Shown here: positions 5,846 to 13,756 of the stretch, piece by piece
How the letters are laid out: each line of letters starts with the position of its first letter
Numbering within the stretch: position 1 is the stretch's first letter
Assembly (NCBI GenBank): GCA_035693105.1
Contig: DASSHC010000187.1
Location: 1 to 35,268, forward strand
Length of the DNA stretch: 35,268 nucleotides
Direction: 5' to 3'
Source of the DNA: DASSHC01 sp035693105
GTDB lineage: Bacteria; Chloroflexota; Chloroflexia; Thermomicrobiales; Thermomicrobiaceae
Translations under genes and position numbers: made by a program
The notes under the pieces: model-generated
What the model was told of the DNA's origin: nothing
Database searches by the model: none
The model's input: only the letters and a program-made list of their open reading frames with translations

Positions 5846-6517
5846 TCAGACCGGCTCGCTGGTCTTGGCGGCGTAGCCCTGCGAGATGGCGTAGAGCGCG
5901 GCCTGGGTGCGGTCGCGCACGCCGATCTTCTGGAAAAGCGCCGAAAGATTGTTCTTGACCGTGCTTTCGGCCAGGTCGAGATTGTCGGCGATCTGGCGGT
6001 TGTTGAAGCCGCTCGCCAGGAGCCGCAGCAGCATCGCCTCGCGCTCGCTGAGGTGGCGCTGGTTGGTGCTGGGCGTCTTGGTCAGCAGGCGGTGATACTC
6101 GCGCATCAGCGCCGGCGCCAGCGTCGCGTCGATCGTCGAGCCGCCGTCGGAGGCCACCTGAATGGCCTTGATCACCTCGTCGGAGCGGCTGTTCTTGAGC
6201 AGGTAGCTCTTGGCGCCGGCCCGAATGGCGTGGATGGCGTACTCGTCGTCCTGATACATCGTCAGCACGACCACGTTGGTCGTCGGGAAGTGCTTGACGA
6301 TGTACTCGGTGGCGCGCAGCCCATCGACGCGCGGCATGTTGATGTCCATCAACACCACGTCGGGGTGCAGCTCGGCGACGAGCCTGATCGCCTCCTGCCC
6401 GTCGGCCGCCTCGCCCACGATCTCAACCGCAGGGATCGTCTCCAGCAACTGCCGGAGACCCTCGCGAAACAGGTCGTGGTCGTCGGCTACCACGATGCGA
6501 ATCGCGTCGTCACTCAC
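5846..6517 (-). CDS. NarL/FixJ-family response regulator
   Basis: This 223-residue protein has an N-terminal receiver (about 5-120) with phospho-acceptor D58 in VVLMDINMP and conserved K108 in SYLLKNS. A LuxR-type helix-turn-helix follows (about 155-210) with LSEREAMLLRLLASGFNNRQ and LAESTVKNNLSALFQK. It should bind DNA as a dimer when phosphorylated. The start is GTG with AGGAGGG eight bases upstream. It lies 12 bases after the short kinase gene and is the last gene of a kinase-kinase-regulator operon, so these are the likely partners. It is a close paralogue of the regulator at 28791-29501; both end with a DRTQAA(L/I)YA motif. Confidence 0.95.
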   Translation of the reverse strand: MSDDAIRIVVADDHDLFREGLRQLLETIPAVEIVGEAADGQEAIRLVAELHPDVVLMDINMPRVDGLRATEYIVKHFPTTNVVVLTMYQDDEYAIHAIRAGAKSYLLKNSRSDEVIKAIQVASDGGSTIDATLAPALMREYHRLLTKTPSTNQRHLSEREAMLLRLLASGFNNRQIADNLDLAESTVKNNLSALFQKIGVRDRTQAALYAISQGYAAKTSEPV

Positions 6518-6529
6518 GCTGACACCCTC

Positions 6530-7468
6530 CTACCAAACCCACTCACTCCCATGTAGCGGTAGATGAACCGCGAGGCGCGTGCCGCCGCCGGGCGCCGGCT
6601 CGAGCGCCAGTTCGCCGCCCAGCTCGCCGGCTAGCTCGCGCATCTGCTCCAGGCCGAAATGCTCGCCCGCGATGGCGTCTTCGCGACGCGCGAACCCGAT
6701 ACCGTTGTCGCTGACGCTGAGGCGCAGCTCATGTTGCTCTCCCACCAACTCGATCACCACGCGCGAGGCTCGCGCATGTTTGCGCACGTTCTGGAGCGCC
6801 TCCCGCACGATCGCCAGCACTGCCCGTTCGAGATCGGGCACAGGCGCATCCGTCCGGCCAGTCCTGACCGGCGTCCGGGCGCGGCGCAGCTCGCCGATCG
6901 TGCCGCGCAGGCCGCCGATCGCCGTGTCGACCTCGCCGCGCAGGCGCGTGGCCAGGCGTCGTGCCTCCCCTGCATCGAGCGGCAGGCCGCGCGTCAGGAG
7001 GTCGAGCTGCAGGGCCAGGTAGGCCAGGTCCTGCACGATCCCGTCGTGCAGGTAGCGTGCGAAGGAGCGCCGCTCGCGCTCACGCTCCTCCTGGTGCCGC
7101 AGACGCAGGCAGAGCGCCTGGGCCGCCAGCTCGGCCAGCGCCTGCAGCGCGGCCGCGTCGCCGCCGCCGTGCTCCAGCACCACCGCCCCCGCGGGCGCGT
7201 CGGCGGGCGGCGCACAGGCGATCACCAGGCCCGTGCCGCGCTCGACGGGAGTTTCTGACTCAACTGCCGCTTCCGGGTGCGCCTGGACCGGCACCAGATC
7301 GTCGCCAGTCCGCTGGTAGAGGCGGACGGCGGGGCTCGCGGCCACGCCGCGGGCCAGCGACCAGGTCGCCTCGGCCAGCTCCGGCAGCGACTCGGCCCCC
7401 AGCAGCCGCCGCTGCGCCTCCACGATGAGCGCCAGCGGCACCGTGGCCGTCTCCGGAAGCGCGCTCAT
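6530..7468 (-). CDS. NarL-type sensor histidine kinase with intact ATPase
   Basis: This 312-residue protein lacks membrane segments. Residues 1-125 form a divergent GAF-like sensor region. The dimerisation helix carries the phospho-accepting H141 in ARYLHDGIVQDL (HisKA_3 type). The ATPase has an N box EALQNVRKHA (N227), a D box SVSDNGIGF (D254) and a glycine box GGGTRLAVHLP. All catalytic parts appear complete. The start ATG overlaps the stop of the upstream multi-GAF kinase by four bases (ATGA), so the two are translated together. It probably phosphorylates the adjacent NarL-type regulator and may also supply ATPase activity to the degenerate neighbour. Confidence 0.93.
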   Translation of the reverse strand: MSALPETATVPLALIVEAQRRLLGAESLPELAEATWSLARGVAASPAVRLYQRTGDDLVPVQAHPEAAVESETPVERGTGLVIACAPPADAPAGAVVLEHGGGDAAALQALAELAAQALCLRLRHQEERERERRSFARYLHDGIVQDLAYLALQLDLLTRGLPLDAGEARRLATRLRGEVDTAIGGLRGTIGELRRARTPVRTGRTDAPVPDLERAVLAIVREALQNVRKHARASRVVIELVGEQHELRLSVSDNGIGFARREDAIAGEHFGLEQMRELAGELGGELALEPAPGGGTRLAVHLPLHGSEWVW

Positions 7469-9792
7469 GCGTTGCCTCGATTCGGCAGCACCAGCTGCAG
7501 CGTCGTGCCGCCACCGGGGAGGTTGGCCGTGTGCAGGTGGCCGCCCGCCAGCTCGATCCGCTCGCGCAGCGCTACCAGGCGCCGCACCGCCGGAGAGAGT
7601 GGCCGCAGATCGGCCGTCCCTTCGTCGACGGTGTCGAGCGAGACCGACTCGCCATTGTCGGCCAGCGTGGCGATGATCAGCTCACCGACCTGCTTGATCC
7701 GAATCACGATGTAGCTGACGCCGGTGCGCCCGCGCACCTCGTCGATGGCCTCCTGGACGATGCGGTAGACCGCGGTCTCCACCTCGTTGCTCAACCGCTC
7801 GAAGAGATCGACCTCGATGCTGATGCTGATGTCGGCGCTGCGCTCGATGTAGCGCGCGTGCTCCCGCAGGGCCGGTTCCAGCCCGAGGATGTCGAGCGTC
7901 GAGGGCCGGATCTGGAAGGTGATCTGGCGCAGCCGGTCGATGTTCTCGGCCAGGTTGTCGCGCACCTCACGCAGCTCCCCTTGCGTCTCCAGTGGGTTCT
8001 GCTCGACGGCGCGGCGGCTGATCAGATCGAGACTGTACAGGCTGCTCGCCAACGTCTGCAGCGTGTCGTTGTGGATGTCGGCCGCGATCGTCTTGCGCTC
8101 GGCCTCGTGCCGGCTCAGCATCTGGTCGAGCAGGTAGGCGCGGCGCTCGCCCCGCGCCTGCACCAGGGTGTAGAGGCGCGCGTTTTCGATCGCGACCCCG
8201 GCCTGCAGGCCAACCGTGGCCAGCAGATCGAGATCGTTCTGGGTGTAGGCGTTGCAGATCTCGCTGAAGGCCGCGATGACCCCGATCGCGCGGTGACCAA
8301 CCTGCACCGGCACCGCCAGCATCGACTCGGAGCGCGGCTCCTGCTCCAGCGGGAACCAGTCGCTGAGGTCGCCCGACTCGCGCGTCTCGAGCAGGATCGG
8401 CTGCCGCGTGCGGATGGCGCGGCTCATTGGATCGTTGCCCAGCGGGCGCGTGATCGGCTCCTGCCCCAGATCGTCCTCCAGGGCGTAGCGGTACTCGATC
8501 GACTCACCGTCGGGGAGGACGAGGCCCAGGCAGAAGCGGCTGGTGGTCATCACCGAGGCGACGTGCAGCCGGACCTGGCGGAAGAGGTGCTCCAGGTCGG
8601 TCAGCGAGGCCAGCTCGATGCCGATATCGTTGACCAGCGCCAGGCGGTCGGAGCTGCGCTTGACCTCTTCATAGAGCAAGGCGTGCTCGACCAGCATGGC
8701 GGCGTGCGGCGCGATCACGCTGAGCACCGCCAGATCGCGCTGGCTGAAGTCGCGCTCGGGGCTGACCGTGTCGAGCATCAGCACGCCGATCAGCGTCTCG
8801 CGCCGGCTGCGCAGCGGCACCAGCGCCAGCCGGTGCACTCCCAGCGCCTCGGCGAGCCAGTCGGGGAGGCGCTTGTCCTGGCCGGCGGTGACCACCAGTG
8901 GGCGGTCGGTGCCAAGCACCTCGGCCAGCGCGGGGATGTCGCGCGGGGTAAAGGAGAATGAGAGGCGCTTGAGCTGCGCGATGATGGCCGGATCGGCGCC
9001 GGCCACCGCCACCGGGGCGAAGCTGGCCCGCGTGCCGTCCCAGAGGAGGCCATAGCAGCGGTCGCAGGGCACGACGCGCCCGGCCGCCTCGACGATGCTC
9101 TGCAGCATCTCGCCCACGTTGGCCAGCGGCGCGATCGACTGCTGGAAGGCGAAGCTCGCCTCGATGATGCGGTCGTAGCGCTCGCCGGGGTCGGGGTGGG
9201 CCGGGCCGAAGATCGCGCCGGCCACCAGCGTCCCCAGCGTGGTCGCCAACGCGCCCTCGACAGTTGAGAAGGGCACGTCGCGCAGGCGTAGCAGATCGAG
9301 CCGGCCCACCAGCTCGCCCCGGTGATGCAGCGGCAGAATCAGCATGTGGAGCGCGCCGAGCTGCTGCAGCTCCTGCACCTCGGCGGTGTCGATGATGGTG
9401 GCGTGCTGCAGGACCAGGGGGCGGTCGGGCGTGTAGCTAATGAGCGAGCCGGGCCGCAGCGCCAGGAACTCCGCCAGCGCCCGGCTGCGCTCCCCCAGGA
9501 GGCCGCCGAGCAGGTGCGGCGGAACCCCATGGCTCCCCTGCACCGAGAGCCGCTCATGGTCGCGATCGAAGAGGCGGACCAGCCCGATCTCGGTCTCCAG
9601 CGCGCCGCAGATGGACGCGGCCAGGCCGCTGAGGAGCTCGCCGAGCGGCGCCGCTGAGCGCAGCCGAGCGGTCATTCGCTGTAAGAGTGCAAACAGCTCC
9701 GGCTGCACGATCTCGCGATCCTCCGCCCCGGCCGTCCGTGCGTGGCCCGTGATCGCGTCCATCCAGCCAGAGCGTCGCAATTGCCCGGTCAT
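7465..9792 (-). CDS. Multi-GAF histidine kinase with a degenerate ATPase domain
   Basis: About 775 residues, soluble. Three GAF-type sensor domains occupy roughly residues 40-190, 200-360 and 385-545. A HisKA_3-like helix has H574 in IAADIHNDTLQTLA. The ATPase-like end is abnormal: the N-box Asn aligned with N227 of the next kinase is Glu (E685 in QEAIDEVRG), the following His is Arg, and the D box reads LADNGESVSLD without the GxGF that normally follows. The phospho-accepting His is kept, so it may be a sensor and phosphoryl acceptor rather than an ATP-using kinase. The start was set at 9792 because AGCAGG lies at good spacing; 9798 is the alternative. It overlaps the short kinase by four bases. 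Confidence 0.9.
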   Translation of the reverse strand: MTGQLRRSGWMDAITGHARTAGAEDREIVQPELFALLQRMTARLRSAAPLGELLSGLAASICGALETEIGLVRLFDRDHERLSVQGSHGVPPHLLGGLLGERSRALAEFLALRPGSLISYTPDRPLVLQHATIIDTAEVQELQQLGALHMLILPLHHRGELVGRLDLLRLRDVPFSTVEGALATTLGTLVAGAIFGPAHPDPGERYDRIIEASFAFQQSIAPLANVGEMLQSIVEAAGRVVPCDRCYGLLWDGTRASFAPVAVAGADPAIIAQLKRLSFSFTPRDIPALAEVLGTDRPLVVTAGQDKRLPDWLAEALGVHRLALVPLRSRRETLIGVLMLDTVSPERDFSQRDLAVLSVIAPHAAMLVEHALLYEEVKRSSDRLALVNDIGIELASLTDLEHLFRQVRLHVASVMTTSRFCLGLVLPDGESIEYRYALEDDLGQEPITRPLGNDPMSRAIRTRQPILLETRESGDLSDWFPLEQEPRSESMLAVPVQVGHRAIGVIAAFSEICNAYTQNDLDLLATVGLQAGVAIENARLYTLVQARGERRAYLLDQMLSRHEAERKTIAADIHNDTLQTLASSLYSLDLISRRAVEQNPLETQGELREVRDNLAENIDRLRQITFQIRPSTLDILGLEPALREHARYIERSADISISIEVDLFERLSNEVETAVYRIVQEAIDEVRGRTGVSYIVIRIKQVGELIIATLADNGESVSLDTVDEGTADLRPLSPAVRRLVALRERIELAGGHLHTANLPGGGTTLQLVLPNRGNA

Positions 9793-9825
9793 TGTCATCC
9801 TGCTCGTGCGTCCCGAACGACACCA

Positions 9826-9854
9826 CACCGTGCGACGGTGGTAGCTTCATGATA
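9826..9854 (-). promoter_or_regulatory. Candidate -10 and small inverted repeat before the multi-GAF kinase
   Basis: On the minus strand TATCAT (9854-9849) could be a -10 with a poor -35. Just downstream is CACCGT-GCG-ACGGTG (9826-9840), a 6-bp inverted repeat at the expected start of the transcript, which could be a regulator site. The evidence is short-motif matching only. Confidence 0.3.
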
Positions 9855-9956
9855 GCGAACGCCGGGCGGTGGGTACCCGCGGATAAGCAACCAAGAAGTA
9901 CCGTCTTCACCCGCGCGCTAGGACGATCGGTATACTTGCCGGGGGAGGCGCGTTCG

Positions 9957-10751
9957 ATGGTTGAGTTGACGTTTCTGGGCACGGGAACCTCGAACGGCAT
10001 CCCGATCATCGGCTGCCATTGCCCGGTCTGCACCTCGCCCGACCCGCGCGACCGCCGCGGGCGCACCTCGGCCGTCGTCCGCTTCGACGGCCACACGGTG
10101 CTGATCGACACCGCCACCGAGCTGCGTTTGCAGGCGATTCAGGCCGGACTCGACCGGGTCGATGCCGTCCTCTACACCCACGCCCACGCCGACCACGTCG
10201 CCGGGCTGGACGACCTGCGCCGCTTCAACGAGCTGAACCAGTCCTGGCTGCCGGTCTACGCCGATCCCCTGACCGCCGCCAACCTGTGCGAGCGCTTCGC
10301 CTATGCCTTTCAGCCGCAGTTCCCCTTCTTTGGCGGCAAGCCCGATCTGACGCTGCACGAATTCGACGGGCCGTTCCCTCTGTTCGAGCGCGAGATCGTC
10401 CCGATCCCGGTGCCGCACGGACGCTGGCAGGTGCAAGGCTTCCGCTTCGGTCCGCTGGTCTACGTGACCGACGCCAAGACGGTCCCCTCGTCGTCGCTGG
10501 AGCTGATGCGCGGCGCCGACATTCTGGTGCTCAACGCGCTGCGCGAGCGCCCGCACCCGACGCACCTGAGCCTGGGCGAAGCGCTGGCGATCATCGCGGA
10601 GGTCAAGCCGCGCCAGGCCTATCTGGTCCACCTCAGCCACGAGCTGGCGCACGAGGTCGCCAGCGCCGGGCTCCCGGCCAACGTGGCGGTGGCCTACGAC
10701 GGCCTGCGCGTCTGCACCGAGCGGGCCTGGGAACCGCCTGTGCTACCATAG
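9957..10751 (+). CDS. PhnP-like metallo-beta-lactamase-fold phosphodiesterase
   Basis: This 264-residue protein begins VELTFLGTGTSNGIPIIGC. It carries the cysteine cluster C20, C22, C25 (GCHCPVC) that binds a structural zinc in PhnP. The catalytic HAHADH motif (H75, H77, D79, H80) binds the two active-site metals, and further ligands are in the VPHGR and VTDAK stretches. PhnP hydrolyses phosphoribosyl 1,2-cyclic phosphate in phosphonate use, but no phn genes lie nearby, and related family members act on other cyclic phosphates. The ATG at 9957 follows GGGGGAGG; an upstream ATG at 9792 lies in the divergent kinase gene and was not used. A TATACT (9931-9936) may be its -10, though the leader would be only about 14 bases. 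It is followed 46 bases later by a second hydrolase. Confidence 0.88.
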   Translation: MVELTFLGTGTSNGIPIIGCHCPVCTSPDPRDRRGRTSAVVRFDGHTVLIDTATELRLQAIQAGLDRVDAVLYTHAHADHVAGLDDLRRFNELNQSWLPVYADPLTAANLCERFAYAFQPQFPFFGGKPDLTLHEFDGPFPLFEREIVPIPVPHGRWQVQGFRFGPLVYVTDAKTVPSSSLELMRGADILVLNALRERPHPTHLSLGEALAIIAEVKPRQAYLVHLSHELAHEVASAGLPANVAVAYDGLRVCTERAWEPPVLP

Positions 10752-10797
10752 TTCGACTGGCCGGACGCGGCCGAGCCCCAGAGCACGAGGAGGCGCG

Positions 10798-11748
10798 ATG
10801 GCGAACGCAGTTCAGCTCGAACCCGGTCTCTTCCTTCTTGATCTGAACTTCCAGGGCGTGCCCGGCGTCATCGGCTCGTATCTGCTGGCCGGCGACGGCG
10901 AGCTGGCGCTGATCGAGACCGGGCCGACCTCGACCATCGACGCGCTGCTGGCGGGGGTGCGCGCGGCCGGCTTCGCGCCGGAGGACATCACGAAGCTCCT
11001 GGTGACCCATATTCATCTGGATCACGCTGGGGCAGCCGGCGCGCTGATGCAGCGGCTGCCGCGTGCCCGGCTGCTGGTCCACCCGCAGGGCGCGCCCCAC
11101 ATGGTCGATCCAACGCGACTGCTGGCCAGCGCGGCGCGCATCTTCGGCGAGAACCTGCTGCCGCTCTGGGGCGAGTTCGTGCCGGTGCCCGCCGACCGGG
11201 TCGAGCCGCTGCCCGACGAGGCGCGGGTCCGTGTGGCCGGGCGCGAGTTGGTGGCGCTGCATACGCCTGGGCACGCCTACCACCACATCGCCTACTGGCA
11301 GCCCGAGAGTGACACGCTCTTCACCGGCGACGTGGCCGGCGTGCGCCTGGGCGGCGCGCCCTACGTGCGCCCACCGACGGTGCCGCCCGAGCTGGACCTG
11401 GAGCTGTGGCAGGAGAGCGTGACACGTTTGCGCAACGTCGCGCCCCGGCGGCTCTACCTGACGCACTTCGGCGGCTACGACGACATCGCCTGGCATCTCG
11501 ATGACCTGCTGGCCCGCCTCTTCTTCTGGGCCGGTTGGGCCGGCGCCCGCTTGCAGGCCGAGCCGGACACGCAGACGCTGACGCGCGAGCTGGGGGAGCT
11601 GGGCGACGCCGAGATCGTGGCCAAGACCGGCCGGCAGGAGCTGGTGATGCCCTACGAGATCGCCACCGCCTACCAGATGACGATCGACGGCATGGCGCGC
11701 TACTTCAAGAAGCGCTGGGCGCCGCGCGCCGAGGACGGTTCCCGGTGA
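10798..11748 (+). CDS. Metallo-beta-lactamase-fold hydrolase
   Basis: This 316-residue protein is a glyoxalase II-like hydrolase. The metal motif is H71, H73, D75, H76 (HIHLDH), followed by H159 in HTPGHA and D178 in FTGDVAG, with a later His in LTHFGGYDD. About 90 C-terminal residues beyond the core are helical and unassigned. Substrates of such proteins include thioesters and phosphodiesters and cannot be told here. The ATG follows GAGGAGG. The stop overlaps the GTG of the next gene in a GTGA arrangement, so the annealing-like protein is translated with it. Confidence 0.88.
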   Translation: MANAVQLEPGLFLLDLNFQGVPGVIGSYLLAGDGELALIETGPTSTIDALLAGVRAAGFAPEDITKLLVTHIHLDHAGAAGALMQRLPRARLLVHPQGAPHMVDPTRLLASAARIFGENLLPLWGEFVPVPADRVEPLPDEARVRVAGRELVALHTPGHAYHHIAYWQPESDTLFTGDVAGVRLGGAPYVRPPTVPPELDLELWQESVTRLRNVAPRRLYLTHFGGYDDIAWHLDDLLARLFFWAGWAGARLQAEPDTQTLTRELGELGDAEIVAKTGRQELVMPYEIATAYQMTIDGMARYFKKRWAPRAEDGSR

Positions 11749-12545
11749 GCCCGGACGCTCCGGCCCGCCCCAGCGGACAGCCGTTCGACCCCCGGCCCCA
11801 CCTGCGCCGGGTCGCCGGTCAGCGCGAAGCACTGCTCGACGTGCGCGGGCGGCTCCTCTGGTTGCGCGCCGAGCACCCCGAGGCGCGCGTCAGCACCGAG
11901 CACGTGCTGCTCGACGAGCAGCACGCCGTCTTCCGAGCCACGGTCGAGCTGCCGGCTGGCGCCCGCTCCAGCGGCTACGGCGCGGCCGCGGCGGCGGAGT
12001 CGAAGGACTACATCGAGCGCGCCGAGACGCGGGCGATCGGCCGCGCGCTGGCCGTGCTGGGCTTCGGCATCCAGTACACCGCCGATTTTGACCTGCTGGA
12101 GCCGGAAGCCGCGGCGCCCGTGCCCGTGCCCGTGCCCGAGTCCGAGTCCGAGCCCGAGCCGGTTCGGCCCGTACCCACTGCCGTCGAAGAGCCGGAGCCG
12201 GTGCTGGCGGAGAAACCGGCGGCCGAATCGCGCCCGGCAACGCCACGCGTGGCTGAACCGCCGCGCATTCGCGTGGTGCCGCCAGCGCAGGAGGCCGCGC
12301 TTGACCCCGAGCCGACGCCGCGGCCCGCGCCGGTTCAGGCGCCCGAGGCCTCACCGGCCGAGCCCGAGCCCTTCGACATGGCCGACTATAGCTGGAACGA
12401 CTTCTGGCGCTGGGCGCGTCCCCTCGGCTACCGCAGCCGGACCGAGTTGGACGAGTTGCTGGGCGTCGCCACCGAGGAGCTGACCCCGCGCGAGGTGCGC
12501 CGCCTCCTGCTGCAACACCGCGGCGAGCAGGGGCAGGGGGTATAA
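11745..12545 (+). CDS. Putative Rad52/ERF-like annealing protein with a C-terminal Trp-rich domain
   Basis: A 266-residue protein with three parts. Residues 15-118 contain VFRATVELP and the segment DYIERAETRAIGRALAVLGF (89-108), which resembles the core of phage-type and Rad52-like single-strand annealing proteins (E-A-x-T-x-A-x-x-R-A-L). Residues 119-210 are a Pro/Glu/Val-rich linker. Residues 213-266 form a small domain DYSWNDFWRWARPLGYRSRT then ELDELLGVATEEL and TPREVRRLLLQ. The family assignment is tentative and could also be an unrelated ssDNA-binding fold. The GTG at 11745 is chosen because it overlaps the upstream stop; a longer reading to 11535 is a shadow of the hydrolase. No phage genes are nearby. 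Confidence 0.6.
   Translation: MSPDAPARPSGQPFDPRPHLRRVAGQREALLDVRGRLLWLRAEHPEARVSTEHVLLDEQHAVFRATVELPAGARSSGYGAAAAAESKDYIERAETRAIGRALAVLGFGIQYTADFDLLEPEAAAPVPVPVPESESEPEPVRPVPTAVEEPEPVLAEKPAAESRPATPRVAEPPRIRVVPPAQEAALDPEPTPRPAPVQAPEASPAEPEPFDMADYSWNDFWRWARPLGYRSRTELDELLGVATEELTPREVRRLLLQHRGEQGQGV
12112..12162 (+). repeat. Short hexamer repeats in the annealing-like gene linker
   Basis: CCCGTG-type hexamers followed by GAGTCC and GAGCCC hexamers encode alternating Pro-Val, then Glu-Ser and Glu-Pro. The region is in frame and could vary in length by slippage without frameshift. Confidence 0.7.
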
Positions 12546-12580
12546 GGGCTTCGGGCCCGCGCACCGGTTGTCATTGAATC

Positions 12581-12612
12581 GTAGGGGCAGGCCGCCGTGC
12601 CTGCCCTCGTTG
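12581..12612. repeat. GTAGGGGC hairpin repeat, copy A
   Basis: GGGCAGGC (12585-12592) and GCCTGCCC (12599-12606) form an 8-bp stem. The same layout, GTAGGGGC then a G/C stem, CCGTG and GTTG, recurs at 35176-35210. It lies in the gap between convergent genes; no T run follows. Confidence 0.65.
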
Positions 12613-12682
12613 CCCTGGCAATTGCCTTCACCACCGCCACCCACGTTTCCCATTTCCCCGTTGCCGCGCCGTGAGGGAGAAA

Positions 12683-12713
12683 GGGCAGACACGGCTCCGT
12701 TTGAGGTCTGCCC
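12683..12713. repeat. Inverted repeat between the annealing-like and His-rich genes
   Basis: GGGCAGAC (12683-12690) and GTCTGCCC (12706-12713) are perfect 8-bp arms with a 15-base loop. With the hairpin 80 bases upstream it could end transcription from both sides of this 200-base convergent gap. No other gene is visible here. Confidence 0.5.
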
Positions 12714-12745
12714 CTAGCGGAAATCGTCCCAGGCGGTGTCCGGGA

Positions 12746-13024
12746 TCACGCCTCGCGCGGCGTGGCCGGCGCGGAGTGGTCGTGGATATGCGCCTCGCTG
12801 GCGTGGTGCTGCTGCTCGTGTTCCTGACTGTAGTCGTGGCTGTGGGTCAACTCGGCGTGATTGTGCTCGTGGGTGTGCCACGACGCCTCGTGCTCGAACT
12901 TCCCATCGCCGCTGTGGTGATGAGTCACGTGCCAGTGATCGTGGGTGTGCGTCGTGGGCGGATGGCTGTGGGTGCCCGATTTCCCTTCACCCTGCACCCG
13001 CTGCGTCGTCTGCTGCTCGGCCAT
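12746..13024 (-). CDS. Histidine-rich small protein, candidate metal chelator
   Basis: Of 92 residues 22 are His (about 24 percent), arranged as HxH, HHH and HxHxH clusters such as HTHDHWHVTHHH and HTHEHNH, with many acidic residues and no Cys. There is no signal peptide or membrane segment, so it is probably cytoplasmic. Composition suggests binding of nickel, zinc or cobalt, but no domain is recognised. The ATG at 13024 follows AAGGGGAG; the longer reading to 13087 adds a segment that overlaps the spacer behind the CYTH gene. It lies 69 bases downstream of the CYTH gene and may be co-transcribed. A link to the nickel-dependent urease of the same window is only a guess. Confidence 0.75.
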   Translation of the reverse strand: MAEQQTTQRVQGEGKSGTHSHPPTTHTHDHWHVTHHHSGDGKFEHEASWHTHEHNHAELTHSHDYSQEHEQQHHASEAHIHDHSAPATPREA

Positions 13025-13093
13025 GCGCGGCTCCCCTTTCGCGATACCACGGACCATGCCGGCGCGAGCGTGCATGTGCTGTGCCAACGCGCG

Positions 13094-13612
13094 TCAGCGC
13101 TCGCGCAGGGCGAGCAGGAGATCGCCGTAGCTGCCGGGAATCGGGAGCAGATCGGCGAGGCCGAGCCGGTCGCGCACCAGCCGGTGCTCGGCCTCGGCCG
13201 CCTCGACGGGCTGGCCGCCCAGAACCGTCTCCAGCTCGACGAAGCTGCCGAGCCCCTCGACCTCATCCAGGTGGATGCGCGTGGCGCCGAAGCGCCAGAG
13301 CTCCCGCCGCTTGCGCACCACCACCAGCACGCCCAGCGCCCGAACGAGCACCTCGCCGAGCGCGTCGGGCTCGGCCGCCGGCGCGAGCAGGTAATCGGAG
13401 TAGCGGCTGGCGGCCTCGTCGGGCCGGCGGTAGGCGATGAGGGTCGCCTCGCGCTGCCCGGCGATGCGACGCAGCTTGAGGCGGCCGTGCGGGACATCGA
13501 AGTAGGCGTCCGTCTGCTCCTGCACGCCGGCCGGCTCCGCACCGAGCATCCGCGCGCGCTCCCGCGCTGCCGAGAGTGCCGGCAGCGGCACCTTCAGTTC
13601 CAGGTTGCGCAC
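13094..13612 (-). CDS. CYTH-domain protein (class IV adenylate cyclase / triphosphatase family)
   Basis: This 172-residue protein has the compact CYTH fold. The N terminus RNLELKVPL carries the E5-x-K7 part of the family metal-binding ExExK motif, with Asn in place of the first Glu, as is common in class IV adenylate cyclases. It is followed by TDAYFDVPHGRLKLRR, ATLIAYRRPDEAASRYSDY and LDEVEGLGSFVELE, which provide the basic and acidic residues lining the tunnel. Members bind triphosphates and make cAMP or hydrolyse inorganic or thiamine triphosphate; the substrate is unknown. The GTG at 13612 follows GAGAGGAG. It is divergent from the 7TM kinase and upstream of the His-rich gene. Confidence 0.85.
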   Translation of the reverse strand: MRNLELKVPLPALSAARERARMLGAEPAGVQEQTDAYFDVPHGRLKLRRIAGQREATLIAYRRPDEAASRYSDYLLAPAAEPDALGEVLVRALGVLVVVRKRRELWRFGATRIHLDEVEGLGSFVELETVLGGQPVEAAEAEHRLVRDRLGLADLLPIPGSYGDLLLALRER

Positions 13613-13638
13613 CGGCCGCTCCTCTCCGCGTTCCCGTC

Positions 13639-13644
13639 AGCATA
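13639..13644 (-). promoter_or_regulatory. Candidate -10 of the CYTH gene
   Basis: TATGCT on the minus strand, about 27 bases before the GTG; no good -35 is visible. Weak. Confidence 0.3.
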
Positions 13645-13688
13645 ACGCGCTTCGCCCTTCAGTTTTGCGCGTGTGGACGCGGTTCGCC

Positions 13689-13717
13689 TTGTCAGGGCGG
13701 ACCGAGACCGCTATCAT
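13689..13717 (+). promoter_or_regulatory. Promoter of the 7TM histidine kinase
   Basis: TTGTCA (13689-13694), a 17-base spacer and TATCAT (13712-13717) agree well with the sigma-70 consensus. The transcript would start near 13724, about 33 bases before the GTG. Confidence 0.6.
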
Positions 13718-13756
13718 GGGTGTGCTCTGAGATGCAGGGGGTTCGGAGGGTTCCCG

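Noticed and set aside
9931..9936. TATACT as a firm promoter for the PhnP-like gene
   Set aside because: The -35 is poor and the transcript would start inside or next to the ribosome site; it is mentioned only as a possibility in the gene entry.
12112..12162. Possible CRISPR-like tandem repeat
   Set aside because: The units are six bases, contiguous and in frame in a coding linker, with no spacers and no cas genes nearby.
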